A stretch of 51,793 nucleotides of DNA from Candidatus Schekmanbacteria bacterium RIFCSPLOWO2_02_FULL_38_14. Its GTDB lineage: Bacteria > Schekmanbacteria > GWA2-38-11. This document shows, one piece after another, positions 1 through 8,855 of the stretch; within the stretch, counting starts at the first letter, position 1; each line of letters starts with the position of its first letter. The notes under the pieces are model-generated. The model searched no databases. It was not told the origin of the DNA and saw nothing but the letters and a program-made list of their open reading frames with translations. The translations under genes and the position numbers were made by a program. The stretch spans positions 1 to 51,793 of the forward strand of contig MGDH01000009.1 in the NCBI GenBank assembly GCA_001790855.1, read 5' to 3'.

Positions 1-51
1 GGCTGTTACACTGACATTTTCATGTGGCTACCACATACAGAAAAATCATTC

Positions 52-80
52 TTGACATTTACTTTTATTCCATTTATATC
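52..80 (+). promoter_or_regulatory. Candidate sigma-70 promoter for zapB-like/zapA
   Basis: TTGACA (52-57), a 17-base spacer and TATATC (75-80) precede the first gene by about 70 bases. The -35 matches consensus fully and the -10 only partly. Nothing else coding is visible in the first 150 bases. Confidence 0.45.
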
Positions 81-151
81 TTGCCAAAAAACATTATGCA
101 TAACATAATGAATTTATTAGTTTATTTAGGAAAGGAGAACACTTTAATTAT

Positions 152-418
152 ATGGAGCAAATGGAATTACTTGAGGATAAAATTGTTAAAATGATAGAAC
201 TCATGAGAAAATACAAAAAAGAAAATTCAAACCTTAATTCAGAGGTCAATGAGTTAAGAACTAAACTTGAGGAAAAACAATCTGTGAACAAAGAAAAGGA
301 AAAGTTAAAGGATAAAGTCGAACTTTTGCTCAGCGAAAAAGAAAATCTTGTTAAAGAACGGGAGACCGTTAAGGTTGCAATCGAGAAGATTTTAAAGCAT
401 GTTGAAAATATCTTGTAA
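152..418 (+). CDS. zapB: ZapB-like coiled-coil cell-division protein
   Basis: This small protein of 88 residues is almost entirely heptad-rich and highly charged, predicted to form one continuous coiled coil, with no membrane segment or enzymatic motif. In ZapB-type proteins such a coiled coil links the Z-ring with its partners at midcell. The ATG lies 14 bases after a good Shine-Dalgarno (AAAGGAG, 131-137). The neighbouring zapA begins 5 bases downstream, so the two are presumably co-transcribed, and this pairing is the main reason for the assignment. Coiled coils are compositionally alike, so another short septal or structural coiled-coil protein cannot be excluded. Confidence 0.6.
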   Translation: MEQMELLEDKIVKMIELMRKYKKENSNLNSEVNELRTKLEEKQSVNKEKEKLKDKVELLLSEKENLVKERETVKVAIEKILKHVENIL

Positions 419-423
419 AACTT

Positions 424-762
424 ATGGACGAGAAACCAGAAATAGCAGGAAGTAAAGCACGGCAGATAAAAGTAGATATCTTAGGAAAAACATATACTCT
501 GAAGGGAGACTCAGATTCTGAGTATATGGAAAAGGTAGCCGACTATGTAAATCAAAAGATGAAAGCATTATCTGTAAATTCTGAAATAGTAGATTCTTCG
601 AAAATTGCTATACTGACAGCCCTGAATATTGCTGACGAACTGTTTAAGGCTAAAGATAAACTTGTGAATATAATCAAGACCAACGAAGAAAAGACATCAG
701 ATATACTCAACCGTTTAGATCAGGAATTTAGAAGTTCTAAAGATTTTCTTGAAAACCCTTAA
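424..762 (+). CDS. zapA: Cell division protein ZapA
   Basis: ZapA binds FtsZ and bundles its protofilaments at the septum. The 112-residue length fits the family. The N-terminal globular segment (about residues 14-55) contains the family pattern VDILGKTYTLKG followed by an acidic stretch and YMEKVADYVNQKM. The rest (about 60-105), including ALNIADELF, forms the C-terminal helix and coiled coil used for dimerisation. It lies 5 bases after the zapB-like gene and shares its transcript. Downstream come a probable 6S RNA and 5-formyltetrahydrofolate cyclo-ligase, the same order zapA-ssrS-ygfA known from many proteobacteria. Confidence 0.88.
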   Translation: MDEKPEIAGSKARQIKVDILGKTYTLKGDSDSEYMEKVADYVNQKMKALSVNSEIVDSSKIAILTALNIADELFKAKDKLVNIIKTNEEKTSDILNRLDQEFRSSKDFLENP

Positions 763-864
763 TAAAAAATATATAATTTAATTGAATTAATTTTATTTGT
801 AATTTTTTGGTAAAATCATCGGGTAAGGTAAAAAGGAAGCATAAAAGTTTTTGAAAGATTTGAA

Positions 865-1049
865 AGAGATGAATAAAAAAAGTCCATGGAGAACTATTGT
901 TAACTCAGTCGGAAGATTTTTTATAGAAAATAAACTGTTAAAAACTTCTTCTCTTCTATATTTTAAGATAAAAAATCTGCTACAAGATTCCCGTATAAGT
1001 AGCAGAAAAAGATTTTTCTGTATAGTTTCTGCTCCATGGATTAATCTCT
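865..1049 (+). ncRNA. ssrS: Probable 6S RNA (ssrS)
   Basis: 6S RNA mimics an open promoter and sequesters housekeeping RNA polymerase. The 456-base gap between zapA and the folate cyclo-ligase gene can fold as one long hairpin of about 185 nt. Outer pairings are 865-870 with 1044-1049, 883-891 with 1032-1040 (TCCATGGAG/CTCCATGGA) and 892-897 with 1022-1027. The apical arm pairs 977-983 with 999-1005 (CTGCTAC/GTAGCAG). Between them is an AU-rich region that could be the central bubble. Size, shape and the conserved zapA-ssrS-ygfA position all fit. No covariance search was possible. A short reading frame (851-1081) runs through the same bases but resembles nothing. Confidence 0.55.
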
Positions 1050-1054
1050 CTCTA

Positions 1055-1082
1055 TTGACTTGCTCATTATCTCTGCAATAAT
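1055..1082 (+). promoter_or_regulatory. Candidate promoter for the folate cyclo-ligase gene
   Basis: TTGACT (1055-1060), a 16-base spacer and AATAAT (1077-1082) lie immediately after the probable 6S RNA. They would give a leader of roughly 130 bases before the TTG start at 1219. It is a moderate match only. Confidence 0.35.
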
Positions 1083-1218
1083 CTTTTATTTCTTCTGAAC
1101 TTTTTCAGAAAAGTTCATCCTTATCCTGATTAATTTTGAAACTCCCTGCAGTAAGCTGTTGGGATTGTGCTGACTATGCATTTTAAGAGTATCTTTAATA
1201 TTTAAGAGGGATATTTAT

Positions 1219-1788
1219 TTGTCAAAAAATAAAATCCGGAAAGAAATGCTTTTTCGAAGGGAAAGGTTATCTGAAAAAACATCAAGTTTTTTTTCCAAAG
1301 CCATTGTGGAAAAAATTAATAATTTAAGAGAGTTTAAAGATGCAAAGACAATCTTCTGCTATATATCAAAGGGAAAGGAAGTCTGCACAGAAGATATAAT
1401 AAAAAAAAGTATTTATATGAATAAAAAAATAATAGCACCAAGAGTAGATGTACATAAGGATAAAATTGTCCTCCATGAAATAAAAAGCCTGAAAAATGAT
1501 CTCTCTGCAGGCTTCAAAGGAATTTTAGAGCCAAAATTGCATCTGCCTACTCTGAATAACATCAGGAACATTAACTTTGCTATAATTCCAGGAATAGCAT
1601 TTGACAGAAACGGAAGAAGAATAGGTTTTGGAAAAGGGTTTTTTGATAAGTTACTTTCAAAAAAAAACCTGTATCCAGTCCTTTGCGGTATAGCTTTTGA
1701 TTTTCAGATTATAGATGATATTCCATATTTTTCTCATGATATTTGTATGGACATCATTGTGAGTGAGAAAAGAATAATCAGGTGTTAA
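1219..1788 (+). CDS. ygfA: 5-formyltetrahydrofolate cyclo-ligase
   Basis: Converts 5-formyl-THF to 5,10-methenyl-THF with ATP, in the cytoplasm. The 189-residue length is typical. The C-terminal half has the family signature: IIPGIAFDRNGRRIGFGKGFFDKLL (residues about 118-142) holds the glycine-rich nucleotide/substrate loop, here GFGKGFFDK where most members have G.G.GYYDR. The N-terminal R-K-E-M-L-F-R-R segment is the basic start seen in the family. The start is TTG, supported by AAGAGGGA at 1203-1210. It is followed 31 bases later by rny. Its position after zapA and the 6S RNA is a conserved arrangement. Confidence 0.88.
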   Translation: MSKNKIRKEMLFRRERLSEKTSSFFSKAIVEKINNLREFKDAKTIFCYISKGKEVCTEDIIKKSIYMNKKIIAPRVDVHKDKIVLHEIKSLKNDLSAGFKGILEPKLHLPTLNNIRNINFAIIPGIAFDRNGRRIGFGKGFFDKLLSKKNLYPVLCGIAFDFQIIDDIPYFSHDICMDIIVSEKRIIRC

Positions 1789-1819
1789 TTTAAATTTTAA
1801 AAATTAAGGAGGATATAAA

Positions 1820-3394
1820 TTGCCAGAAATTACTTATCTAATAATATGTTTTATTGCGGGGCTTCTAACAGGAGGTTTGTCTTTTGGTGTTTTATACTTT
1901 GTCCGCTCAAAATCCAGTGAAACGAAAATAGTCCAGGCTAAAGAAGCAGCGACAAAAATTCTTTCAGAAGCAGAAAAAGAAGCTAAAGGAATAAGAAAAG
2001 AAGCTGCCATTGAAGCAAAGGAAACTGTTTTAAAATCAAAAGCAGAATTTGAAAAAGAATACAGGGAAAAAAGAAAAGAACTTCAGATTCTGGAAAAAAG
2101 GCTCATGCAAAAAGAGGAAAACATTGACAGAAAGATAGATTTCCTCTCAAAAAAAGAATTTAACCTTCAATCGAGGGAAAATGAGCTGAAAAAGAAAGAG
2201 GAAAAGATTAAAAAGGATGAAGAAAACCTTAACAGCCTGACAATGGAATGCAAAAAAAAGCTTGAGAGAATTGCAGGAATGTCAGTTGTTGAAGCAAAGA
2301 ATATGCTATTGGAAAGCATTAAGGAAGAAGCAAGGCACGAGTCAATCAAACATATTAAAAAAATAGAAGATGAAGCACGTGCACAGGCAGCTAAGAAGTC
2401 TAAGGAAATAATTGTGACAGCTATCCAGAGGACTTCATCAGATATTGTGCCAGAAACTACAGTCTCTGTCGTAGACCTTCCGTCTGATGAAATGAAAGGA
2501 AGAATTATTGGAAGGGAAGGAAGAAATATCAGATCTTTTGAAATAGCTACGGGTATAAACCTGATAATAGATGATACCCCTGAAGCAGTAATTCTTTCAG
2601 GGTATGATCCTATAAAAAGGGAAATAGCTAAAAGAACTCTGGAGCGATTGATTGCCGACGGAAGAATTCATCCTGGGAAAATAGAGGAAATTCTTTCTAA
2701 AGTAAGAGAAGAAATTGCTGTTGCAATACGTGAATACGGAGAACAGGCTGCCTTTGATTTAGGTATTCACGAGATACATCCTGAAATAATTAAGCTTCTT
2801 GGTAAATTAAAATTCAGAACAAGCTATGCGCAGAACGTTCTTGAACATTCAAAAGAAGTGGCAAGATTGTGCGGAATAATGGCTGCCGAGCTTGGAATTA
2901 ATACAACTCTTGCAAAAAGAGCCGGGTTTCTCCATGATATAGGAAAAGCTATTGACCATGAAACCGAAGGCTCTCATGCGCTAATAGGGGCAGAGATGGC
3001 AAAAAAATACGGGGAATCAAGCCTCGTAGTAAATGCAATTGAATCTCATCATGAAGAGGCTGCTCCACAGTCTCTTGAAGCAGTCCTGATTCAGGCAGGC
3101 GATGCTTTATCAGCTGCACGACCTGGAGCAAGGAGAGAGATACTTGAAAGCTATATCAAGCGCCTTGAGAAATTAGAAGAACTGGCTTCTTCTTTTAAAG
3201 GGGTGGAAAAATCCTATGCCATCCAGGCAGGAAGAGAAATAAGAATCATTGTTAATAACAGCGAACTTTCTGATGAAGCAACTTATTCCCTTGCCCGTGA
3301 CATTGCGCAGAAAATAGAAAAAGAGCTCTCTTATCCCGGACAGATTAAAGTCACTGCAATACGGGAAACAAGAGTTGTAGAATTCGCGAAATAA
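1820..3394 (+). CDS. rny: Ribonuclease Y
   Basis: Membrane-anchored endoribonuclease that initiates mRNA decay. Of 524 residues, about 5-27 form the N-terminal membrane helix. A long charged coiled coil follows to about residue 200. A KH RNA-binding domain comes next, with the GXXG loop [13 protein letters not shown] near 230-245. The HD phosphohydrolase domain carries the metal-binding pair [10 protein letters not shown] near 375 and an upstream LEHSKEV histidine. Length and order match the family. The start is TTG, chosen because AAGGAGG sits at 1806-1812. RNase Y is usual in Firmicutes and several deep phyla but absent from most Gammaproteobacteria, which helps place the organism. A 16-bp inverted repeat follows the stop. 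Confidence 0.95.
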   Translation: MPEITYLIICFIAGLLTGGLSFGVLYFVRSKSSETKIVQAKEAATKILSEAEKEAKGIRKEAAIEAKETVLKSKAEFEKEYREKRKELQILEKRLMQKEENIDRKIDFLSKKEFNLQSRENELKKKEEKIKKDEENLNSLTMECKKKLERIAGMSVVEAKNMLLESIKEEARHESIKHIKKIEDEARAQAAKKSKEIIVTAIQRTSSDIVPETTVSVVDLPSDEMKGRIIGREGRNIRSFEIATGINLIIDDTPEAVILSGYDPIKREIAKRTLERLIADGRIHPGKIEEILSKVREEIAVAIREYGEQAAFDLGIHEIHPEIIKLLGKLKFRTSYAQNVLEHSKEVARLCGIMAAELGINTTLAKRAGFLHDIGKAIDHETEGSHALIGAEMAKKYGESSLVVNAIESHHEEAAPQSLEAVLIQAGDALSAARPGARREILESYIKRLEKLEELASSFKGVEKSYAIQAGREIRIIVNNSELSDEATYSLARDIAQKIEKELSYPGQIKVTAIRETRVVEFAK

Positions 3395-3438
3395 AATTAG
3401 AGGTTGTTTTTAAAAATTTGAAAACAATATCAGGGAAA

Positions 3439-3482
3439 CAAAAGTTGTCAGATTATTTAAGCCTTAAATCTGACAACTTTTG
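3439..3482. terminator. Bidirectional terminator between rny and mglA
   Basis: A perfect 16-bp inverted repeat (3439-3454 with 3467-3482, arms beginning CAAAAGTTGTCAGATT) with a 12-base loop lies between convergent genes. Its A-rich and T-rich outer ends give a terminator-like shape in both directions. The right arm and part of the loop encode the last residues and stop codon of mglA. Confidence 0.7.
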
Positions 3483-4196
3483 CTCAAACTGAGTCAGTTC
3501 ACTCAGCAATTCATTGACAACATCCTTTGATTTTGCAATTTTTTCTTTAAGGATTGCAATCCTTTCATTTAAATCCTCATTTTCTGCTGACGTTGTTTTC
3601 TGGCGATTTGTTTCATTTTTTTTGTTTAAAACCTCAATTACAAGCCTTGAAATATGCTTTAAAGTCTCAAAAACCCCTGTTCCGTCTATTGAGCATGATT
3701 TAATTACCTCGAGATTTCTGTCATTGATTACTGAATTCAGTTCCTCATCGCTGACCCTGTCCTGAATATCCTGTTTGTTAAACTGAAGCGCCATCGGAAT
3801 TGAATAATAATCTATCCCCAGTTCCTCTAAATTTGCTTTCAAATTATTCATGCTTTCAATATTTGCTCCAATAAGGTCTCTGTTTGAATCAGCGACAAAA
3901 ACTATTGCATCAACTCCCTTAAGAACCAGTTTACGGGTACTGTTATATTTTACCTGTCCCGGAACAGTGTAAAGCTGGAGTTTAATATTAAATCCCTTTA
4001 CTTCACCTAAATCCATAGGAAGGAGGTCAAAAAAAAGTGTTCTGTCAGTTTCTGTTGCCAGAGAAATCAGCTTACCTCTGGTCTGAGGATTGGTTTTTTT
4101 ACAGATATATTCCAGATTACTGGTTTTTCCACTAAGAGCTGGACCATAATACACAATTTTAATCACTACCTCTTTTGATGTGTAATTAAATAGCAA
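3453..4196 (-). CDS. mglA: MglA-type small Ras-like GTPase with C-terminal coiled coil
   Basis: MglA GTPases control cell polarity and motility in myxobacteria and relatives. The P-loop GPALSGKTSN (near residues 19-28) follows KIVYYG. TVPGQ replaces the Ras DxxG switch-II motif as in MglA, and the base-specificity motif is NKQD. The usual length is about 195; this one has about 50 extra charged heptad-like residues at the C-terminus, so the coiled coil is an addition. I place the start at TTG 4196 (247 residues). A perfect AAGGAGG lies at 4204-4210 with 7-base spacing, and the protein then begins LFNYTSKEV, like known MglA. A longer frame to 4223 would put the ribosome site inside the gene. 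No mglB is nearby. Confidence 0.85.
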   Translation of the reverse strand: MLFNYTSKEVVIKIVYYGPALSGKTSNLEYICKKTNPQTRGKLISLATETDRTLFFDLLPMDLGEVKGFNIKLQLYTVPGQVKYNSTRKLVLKGVDAIVFVADSNRDLIGANIESMNNLKANLEELGIDYYSIPMALQFNKQDIQDRVSDEELNSVINDRNLEVIKSCSIDGTGVFETLKHISRLVIEVLNKKNETNRQKTTSAENEDLNERIAILKEKIAKSKDVVNELLSELTQFEQKLSDLRLK

Positions 4197-4299
4197 GCCA
4201 AAACCTCCTTGAGAATGACTCAACCAGATCAGAGAGTTTTACAGATAATTTCTTGAGTAATTTCTATTATTTTTCATTAGTCAGAGCAAGATTAACCGG

Positions 4300-4328
4300 T
4301 TGCATAACTTCTTAATACATATTATATT
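4300..4328 (+). promoter_or_regulatory. Candidate promoter for birA
   Basis: TTGCAT (4300-4305), 17-base spacer, TATATT (4323-4328) lie in the AT-rich divergent region between mglA and birA, giving a leader of about 60-85 bases. Confidence 0.4.
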
Positions 4329-4396
4329 AGTTATTTAATTTAACTAAAAGTCAAGGCATTTTAAATTCATATTAAAAAAATTTTCAGTAATCTTGT

Positions 4397-5218
4397 TTGA
4401 TTGATGGAATAATTTTGAAAATGATTAATGAATACGAAAAATTAACTTTGGATAAGATTTTATCTTTCTGCTCTTCATGGCTTTTCTCTGCTGACAACAT
4501 AATATACTTCGAAGAAACCTCGTCTACAAATGATATAGCAAAAAAAATAGCAGGTGAAGGAGCACCGGAAGGAACCATTGTCGTTGCTGAATCCCAGACC
4601 CTTGGCAGAGGGAGAGGCGGGAAACAATGGGAATCACCCAAATATCTTGGAATTTATTTTTCATTTATCCTCAGGCCAAAGATAGATAAGGCGCTAATCC
4701 CTTATATCTCCATGATGGCAAGCATTGCAGCAGCAGAGGCGATAAAAGAAGAAACAGTCCTTGATACAAAGATAAAATGGCCAAATGATTTATTGATAAA
4801 CGGTAAAAAAGTATGTGGAATGCTGGTTGAGGGAAGTACTGTAAAAGACAAGCTTGAATTTCTTGTTGTTGGCATTGGTATAAATGTAAACAATGAATTT
4901 TTCCCGGGAAGCTATTTATACCCTCCTACTTCTCTGAAAATAGAAAAGGGAATCCCTCTTTCAAGAAAAAAGATTCTTAAGCGTTTACTTGAAAAAACAG
5001 AACAATGGTACTCTGTTTTAGTCTGGCAAAAAGAAAGCCATCTAATATTAAAAAGATGCAAGGAATTATCGCATACAATTGGAAAAATTATATCAGTTAG
5101 AACAGGCAACGAAATATTCAAAGGCTATGCCTTGGATATTGATAAAACAGGATATCTCATATTAGAAAAGGAAAACGGAGAAATCAAAAAAATTCCTTCA
5201 GGAGAAATTATAATTTAG
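4397..5218 (+). CDS. birA: Biotin--[acetyl-CoA-carboxylase] ligase, without repressor domain
   Basis: Activates biotin with ATP and transfers it to biotin carboxyl carrier proteins. Seen are the switch YFEETSSTNDIAKK, the biotinyl-AMP loop GRGRGGKQWESP, the catalytic-core KIKWPNDLLINGKKVCGMLVE, and GIGINVN, followed by a small C-terminal SH3-like domain (about 215-273) with GYALDIDKTGYL. The N-terminus is too short for a winged-helix DNA-binding domain, so this is a class I enzyme that probably does not repress biotin genes. The start is uncertain. TTG at 4397 has weak ribosome-site support, and ATG at 4421 gives a protein beginning MINEYEKL. It diverges from mglA. Confidence 0.92.
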   Translation: MIDGIILKMINEYEKLTLDKILSFCSSWLFSADNIIYFEETSSTNDIAKKIAGEGAPEGTIVVAESQTLGRGRGGKQWESPKYLGIYFSFILRPKIDKALIPYISMMASIAAAEAIKEETVLDTKIKWPNDLLINGKKVCGMLVEGSTVKDKLEFLVVGIGINVNNEFFPGSYLYPPTSLKIEKGIPLSRKKILKRLLEKTEQWYSVLVWQKESHLILKRCKELSHTIGKIISVRTGNEIFKGYALDIDKTGYLILEKENGEIKKIPSGEIII

Positions 5219-5286
5219 TAAAATAAAATTAAATATTTCAATGCAATTTTATCAGTTTTCTGCTAAAATCTTACCATTGAAAAGCC

Positions 5287-5315
5287 TTGACATTAAGCTG
5301 TGGAAATAGTATTTT
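5287..5315 (+). promoter_or_regulatory. Promoter for the kdsD-lpt-rpoN run
   Basis: TTGACA (5287-5292), a 17-base spacer and TATTTT (5310-5315) lie about 60 bases before kdsD. It is the only good promoter match in the birA-kdsD gap. The genes after it are closely packed to at least hprK, so it may serve a long transcript. Confidence 0.55.
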
Positions 5316-5375
5316 TCACCAACATCTTTATAAGATTTAATTTAACTGATTTATTTAACCAAATTGTTTTTATAT

Positions 5376-6335
5376 ATGATACTCAAGACTGCAAAAAATG
5401 TTTTAAAAATTGAAGCTGATGCCATCAAAAAACTGATAACAAGGCTTGATGACTCATTTATCAATGCCGTTGATATCCTCTACTCCTGTAAGGGCAGAGT
5501 AATTGTAACCGGCATTGGGAAATCCGGATGGATTGGGAATAAAATCGCGGCAACTTTTGCAAGCACAGGAACACCTTCTTTTTTCCTTCATCCTGCAGAA
5601 GGGAGCCACGGAGACCTCGGCATGGTGGTAAAAGATGATGTTGTGCTGGCTATATCAAATAGCGGAGAGACTAAAGAAATCAATGAAATTCTTCCAATCA
5701 TAAAAAGGCTTGGGGTTAAATTAATATCTTTTACCGGAAATTTAAATTCTCTCCTTGCAAAAGAAAGCGATGTAACCCTTGATGTCCGTGTAGACAAGGA
5801 AGCCTGTCCCCTGGGACTTGCTCCAACAGCAAGCACAACTGCAGCATTGGCAATGGGAGATGCACTCGCAATTTCTCTCTTAAAAAAAAGAGGTTTTAAA
5901 AAAGAAAACTTTGCCCTTTTTCATCCGGGAGGACAACTGGGGAAAAAACTGCTTCTCAAGGTAGAAAACCTCATGCATAAAGGCAATGAAATACCAATAG
6001 TCAGTGAAGATGCTTCAATGAAAAAAGCGATAATTGAGATTACTTCCAAAAAACTCGGAGTTACTATAGTTGTTGGTAAAAAAGAAAAATTGATTGGAAT
6101 AATAACAGATGGCGACCTCAGGAGAGCTATTGAAAAGTACTCTGATATTATGGAAAGAAAAATGAGGGAAATTATGACACAAAACCCCAAAACAATAAAA
6201 GCTTCTTCTCTCGCAGTGGAGGCTTTAAGGATTATGGAAAAATATTCTATTACTTCAATAGTGGTTCAGGATAAAAACAAGAAACCCGAGGGAATAATTC
6301 ATCTCCACAATATTCTTAAATCAGGAATAGTTTAG
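5376..6335 (+). CDS. kdsD: D-arabinose-5-phosphate isomerase (KdsD/KpsF)
   Basis: Interconverts ribulose-5-phosphate and arabinose-5-phosphate, the first step of Kdo synthesis for lipopolysaccharide. An N-terminal SIS domain (about 30-175) has the sugar-phosphate loop VTGIGKSGWIGNKIAATFAS, the HPAEGSHGDLG segment and SNSGET. Two CBS domains follow (about 205-260 and 270-319), as in KdsD. Length is family-typical. I prefer ATG 5376; an in-frame TTG at 5364 would add four residues without a clear ribosome site. kdsC, lptC, lptA and lptB follow, the standard E. coli-like order, so function in LPS rather than capsule synthesis is likely. Confidence 0.93.
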   Translation: MILKTAKNVLKIEADAIKKLITRLDDSFINAVDILYSCKGRVIVTGIGKSGWIGNKIAATFASTGTPSFFLHPAEGSHGDLGMVVKDDVVLAISNSGETKEINEILPIIKRLGVKLISFTGNLNSLLAKESDVTLDVRVDKEACPLGLAPTASTTAALAMGDALAISLLKKRGFKKENFALFHPGGQLGKKLLLKVENLMHKGNEIPIVSEDASMKKAIIEITSKKLGVTIVVGKKEKLIGIITDGDLRRAIEKYSDIMERKMREIMTQNPKTIKASSLAVEALRIMEKYSITSIVVQDKNKKPEGIIHLHNILKSGIV

Positions 6336-6360
6336 AATTTAACAGAAAGGTTTAAATCAG

Positions 6361-6912
6361 TTGAAAAATTCCTTTGACGTTGACACAAGGGCAAAAAATA
6401 TAAAATTTATTATTTTAGACGTTGATGGCGTTCTAACTGATGGCAGAATTACATTTAACAGCAAAAATGAAGAGTTTAAATCATTTGATGTTAAGGACGG
6501 GCATGGAATTAAACTGGCACAGAGATGTGGAATCAAATTTGCAATCATAACAGGACGGTGGTCCCCAATAGTTGAAAAAAGATGTAAAGAGCTTAATATT
6601 GATGAAGTTCATCAGAACGCAGATGACAAGGCTAAAATATTTAATGAGATTTTAAACAAATATAAGATTAAAGAGGAGGAAGTAGCTTACATGGGTGACG
6701 ACCTTGCAGATGTTCCTGTCTTTAAACGGGCAGGGCTTGCTGCAACAGTGTCTGATGCCTTTGACTATATAAAAAAAGAAGTTCACTATATAACAAAGCT
6801 AAAAGGCGGAAGAGGTGCTGTAAGGGAATTGATAGACTTTATTCTACAGAAACAAAGTCAATGGAATAGTATAATAAAAAAAGAGTTTTTTGACAGGGCA
6901 GGAGCAGAATGA
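6361..6912 (+). CDS. kdsC: 3-deoxy-D-manno-octulosonate 8-phosphate phosphatase (KdsC)
   Basis: HAD-superfamily phosphatase releasing Kdo from Kdo-8-phosphate. The nucleophile motif LDVDGVLTDG (Asp20, Asp22) is followed by DGHGIKLA, the motif-II region ITGR, and the metal-binding MGDDLADVPV. The protein has no separate cap domain, fitting the tetrameric KdsC type; its 183 residues are typical. The TTG start at 6361 follows AGAAAGG and 25 bases of gap after kdsD. Its last four bases overlap the start of lptC (ATGA), implying translational coupling. kdsA, kdsB and waaA are not in the window. Confidence 0.92.
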   Translation: MKNSFDVDTRAKNIKFIILDVDGVLTDGRITFNSKNEEFKSFDVKDGHGIKLAQRCGIKFAIITGRWSPIVEKRCKELNIDEVHQNADDKAKIFNEILNKYKIKEEEVAYMGDDLADVPVFKRAGLAATVSDAFDYIKKEVHYITKLKGGRGAVRELIDFILQKQSQWNSIIKKEFFDRAGAE

Positions 6913-7580
6913 CAGGGTTATCATTAATAAAGAAGAACAAGTCAGCCATATATATCACAATGATTTTATTTTTATTAGTGCTGGTAGCCATATCAGGCTA
7001 TTTCATGAACACTTCAAAAAACCTTGGCAATAAGAAAACCGAACTTACAAAAAACAAGGCTACCATAAGTATTCAACCGCTGGTTTTTTCTCAGGAAGTT
7101 GAAAATAAAAATAAATTTATCCTTTCAGCAGACAGTGCTAAATTTTTTCAGGAACAAGGCAAGGGAATTTTAAAAAATTTCAGCATTACTTATATCTATA
7201 ACGGAGGGAAAAAGCTTACTATTTCAGGAGCAAACGCAGAAGTTAACATAAATGCCAACAGAGATTTTTCACAGGATATAAGCATTGCAAATATTTATTC
7301 AGGAGGAAAGATTACTGCTGTTTCCAGCGAAGGTTACAGGTTTGAAACAAAAGACCTCGTGTGGAACGGCGACAGGAAAGTAATTTCCACCAAAGAACCA
7401 ATTACCTTCTATGGAAAGAATTTCAAGTTAACAGGGGAAGGATTGAATGCTGATATTAATAATGAAGAAATAGAAATAACAAGCAAAGTAGATGTCACTG
7501 CAGCACCGGAATCCTTAGACAAACTTAAGCCCGAAAACACTAATATTAAAAACCCTCTCGGGAGAAAGATCTATCAATGA
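6909..7580 (+). CDS. lptC: LPS export protein LptC
   Basis: Bitopic inner-membrane protein that passes lipopolysaccharide from the LptB2FG transporter to LptA. Residues about 13-32 are a single hydrophobic anchor. The remaining 190 residues are periplasmic and rich in alternating beta-strands, with the paired pattern GxGILKNFSITY... and ...VSSEGYRFETKDLVWN seen in LptC/OstA folds. It starts at ATG overlapping the kdsC stop by 4 bases and ends overlapping lptA by 4 bases. LptC sequences are poorly conserved, so the assignment leans on topology and the kdsC-lptC-lptA-lptB order. Confidence 0.85.
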   Translation: MTGLSLIKKNKSAIYITMILFLLVLVAISGYFMNTSKNLGNKKTELTKNKATISIQPLVFSQEVENKNKFILSADSAKFFQEQGKGILKNFSITYIYNGGKKLTISGANAEVNINANRDFSQDISIANIYSGGKITAVSSEGYRFETKDLVWNGDRKVISTKEPITFYGKNFKLTGEGLNADINNEEIEITSKVDVTAAPESLDKLKPENTNIKNPLGRKIYQ

Positions 7581-8122
7581 GAAAAACAGGAATAAATATT
7601 TTCACAGGATTCTTATCTGCCGTATTCCTCTTGTTAATCTCCCTAAATATGGTGCTCGGAGAAACCTCTGTTCTGGACACATTTAGCAAAGGCTCGAACC
7701 AGAATGTTTCAATCCATATAACTGCTGACAGAATGGAAGGTTACAACAAAAAAAATCTTATTATTTTTTATGGAAATGTAAAAGCCATAAGAGGAGATAC
7801 AACGCTTTGGGCTGACCGAATGGACATTTTTTTTGACAGGGAAGAAAAAAAAGTAGAAAGAATTGTAGCATTGGGCAGTGTAAGGGTTAATCAGGAAGAC
7901 AGAAATGCCGTTGCATCAAAAGCAACCTATTTTGAAAATGGAATGAAAATTATTCTTGAAGGGAATCCAAAATTATGGCAGAAAAATGACCTCTTAAAAG
8001 GAAATAGAATTACTCTTTTTCTCAATGAAGACAGAATAGTAGTTGAAACCGCAGATGTTCAAATTCATCCTAAAAATGCAAATATTACTGGTAAAAAAAC
8101 TGCAAAGGATGAAAAAAAATGA
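7577..8122 (+). CDS. lptA: LPS transport periplasmic protein LptA
   Basis: Periplasmic OstA-fold protein that bridges inner and outer membrane for LPS transport. Residues about 1-28 form a signal peptide (MRKTG, hydrophobic core, then VLGE). The mature part opens with the OstA pattern [20 protein letters not shown], followed by [28 protein letters not shown], which strongly matches the family repeat. It has 181 residues, overlaps lptC by 4 bases at the start and lptB by 4 at the end. LptD, LptF and LptG are not in the window. Confidence 0.92.
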   Translation: MRKTGINIFTGFLSAVFLLLISLNMVLGETSVLDTFSKGSNQNVSIHITADRMEGYNKKNLIIFYGNVKAIRGDTTLWADRMDIFFDREEKKVERIVALGSVRVNQEDRNAVASKATYFENGMKIILEGNPKLWQKNDLLKGNRITLFLNEDRIVVETADVQIHPKNANITGKKTAKDEKK

Positions 8123-8847
8123 AGTCTTTGAATGTGTCAAACTTGGCAAAAACATACGGGGAAAGAAAAGTTGTTGATGACGTATCACTCAAAGTTTCAA
8201 GCGGTGAAGTCGTCGGGCTTTTAGGCCCAAATGGTGCCGGGAAGACCACAATTTTTTATATGACAGTAGGACTTGTCAATCCTGATGAAGGTAAAATATA
8301 TTTAAACGGAGAAACCATTGAAAATCTCCCAATGTATCAAAGAGCAAGAAAAGGCATAGGATATCTTCCGCAGGAATCTTCCATATTCAGAAAACTCACA
8401 GTTGAAGAAAATTTTCTTGCAATCCTTGAAATGTATCCGCTTACTGATAAGGAAAGGAGAAAAGTCCTGGATGAACTCCTCAATGAGCTTCACATTGCTC
8501 ATCTGGCAAAAAATAAGGCATTCACTCTTTCAGGAGGTGAAAGGCGAAGAGTTGAAATAACAAGGACACTCATTTCCAAACCGCAATTCATACTTCTGGA
8601 CGAACCATTTGCGGGTATTGACCCTAAATCTATTGATGACCTGCAGCAGATAATCAACCATTTAAAGAATAAAGGCATAGGTGTTTTGATTACTGATCAT
8701 AATGTTAGAGAAACTCTCCAAATCACTGACAGAGCCTATATAATAAACGAAGGAAAGATTCTTGAAGAAGGAATCCCTGATAAGATAGCAGAAAGTTCTA
8801 AAGTAAGACAAATATTTCTTGGTGATAAATTTCAACTTATTTCTTGA
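8119..8847 (+). CDS. lptB: LPS export ABC transporter ATP-binding protein LptB
   Basis: Cytoplasmic ATPase powering LPS extraction from the inner membrane. Visible in order: Walker A GPNGAGKT (residues 36-43), Q-loop YLPQESS, the signature [11 protein letters not shown] (about 136-146), Walker [14 protein letters not shown], and the switch histidine ITDHNVRE. The length of 242 is typical. The start overlaps lptA by 4 bases. rpoN follows after 8 bases, an arrangement also known from proteobacteria. Confidence 0.96.
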   Translation: MKSLNVSNLAKTYGERKVVDDVSLKVSSGEVVGLLGPNGAGKTTIFYMTVGLVNPDEGKIYLNGETIENLPMYQRARKGIGYLPQESSIFRKLTVEENFLAILEMYPLTDKERRKVLDELLNELHIAHLAKNKAFTLSGGERRRVEITRTLISKPQFILLDEPFAGIDPKSIDDLQQIINHLKNKGIGVLITDHNVRETLQITDRAYIINEGKILEEGIPDKIAESSKVRQIFLGDKFQLIS

Positions 8848-8855
8848 GATAAGAT

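Noticed and set aside
851-1081. A 76-codon + strand reading frame between zapA and ygfA
   Set aside because: No family resemblance, no ribosome site, and the same bases form a 6S-like hairpin.
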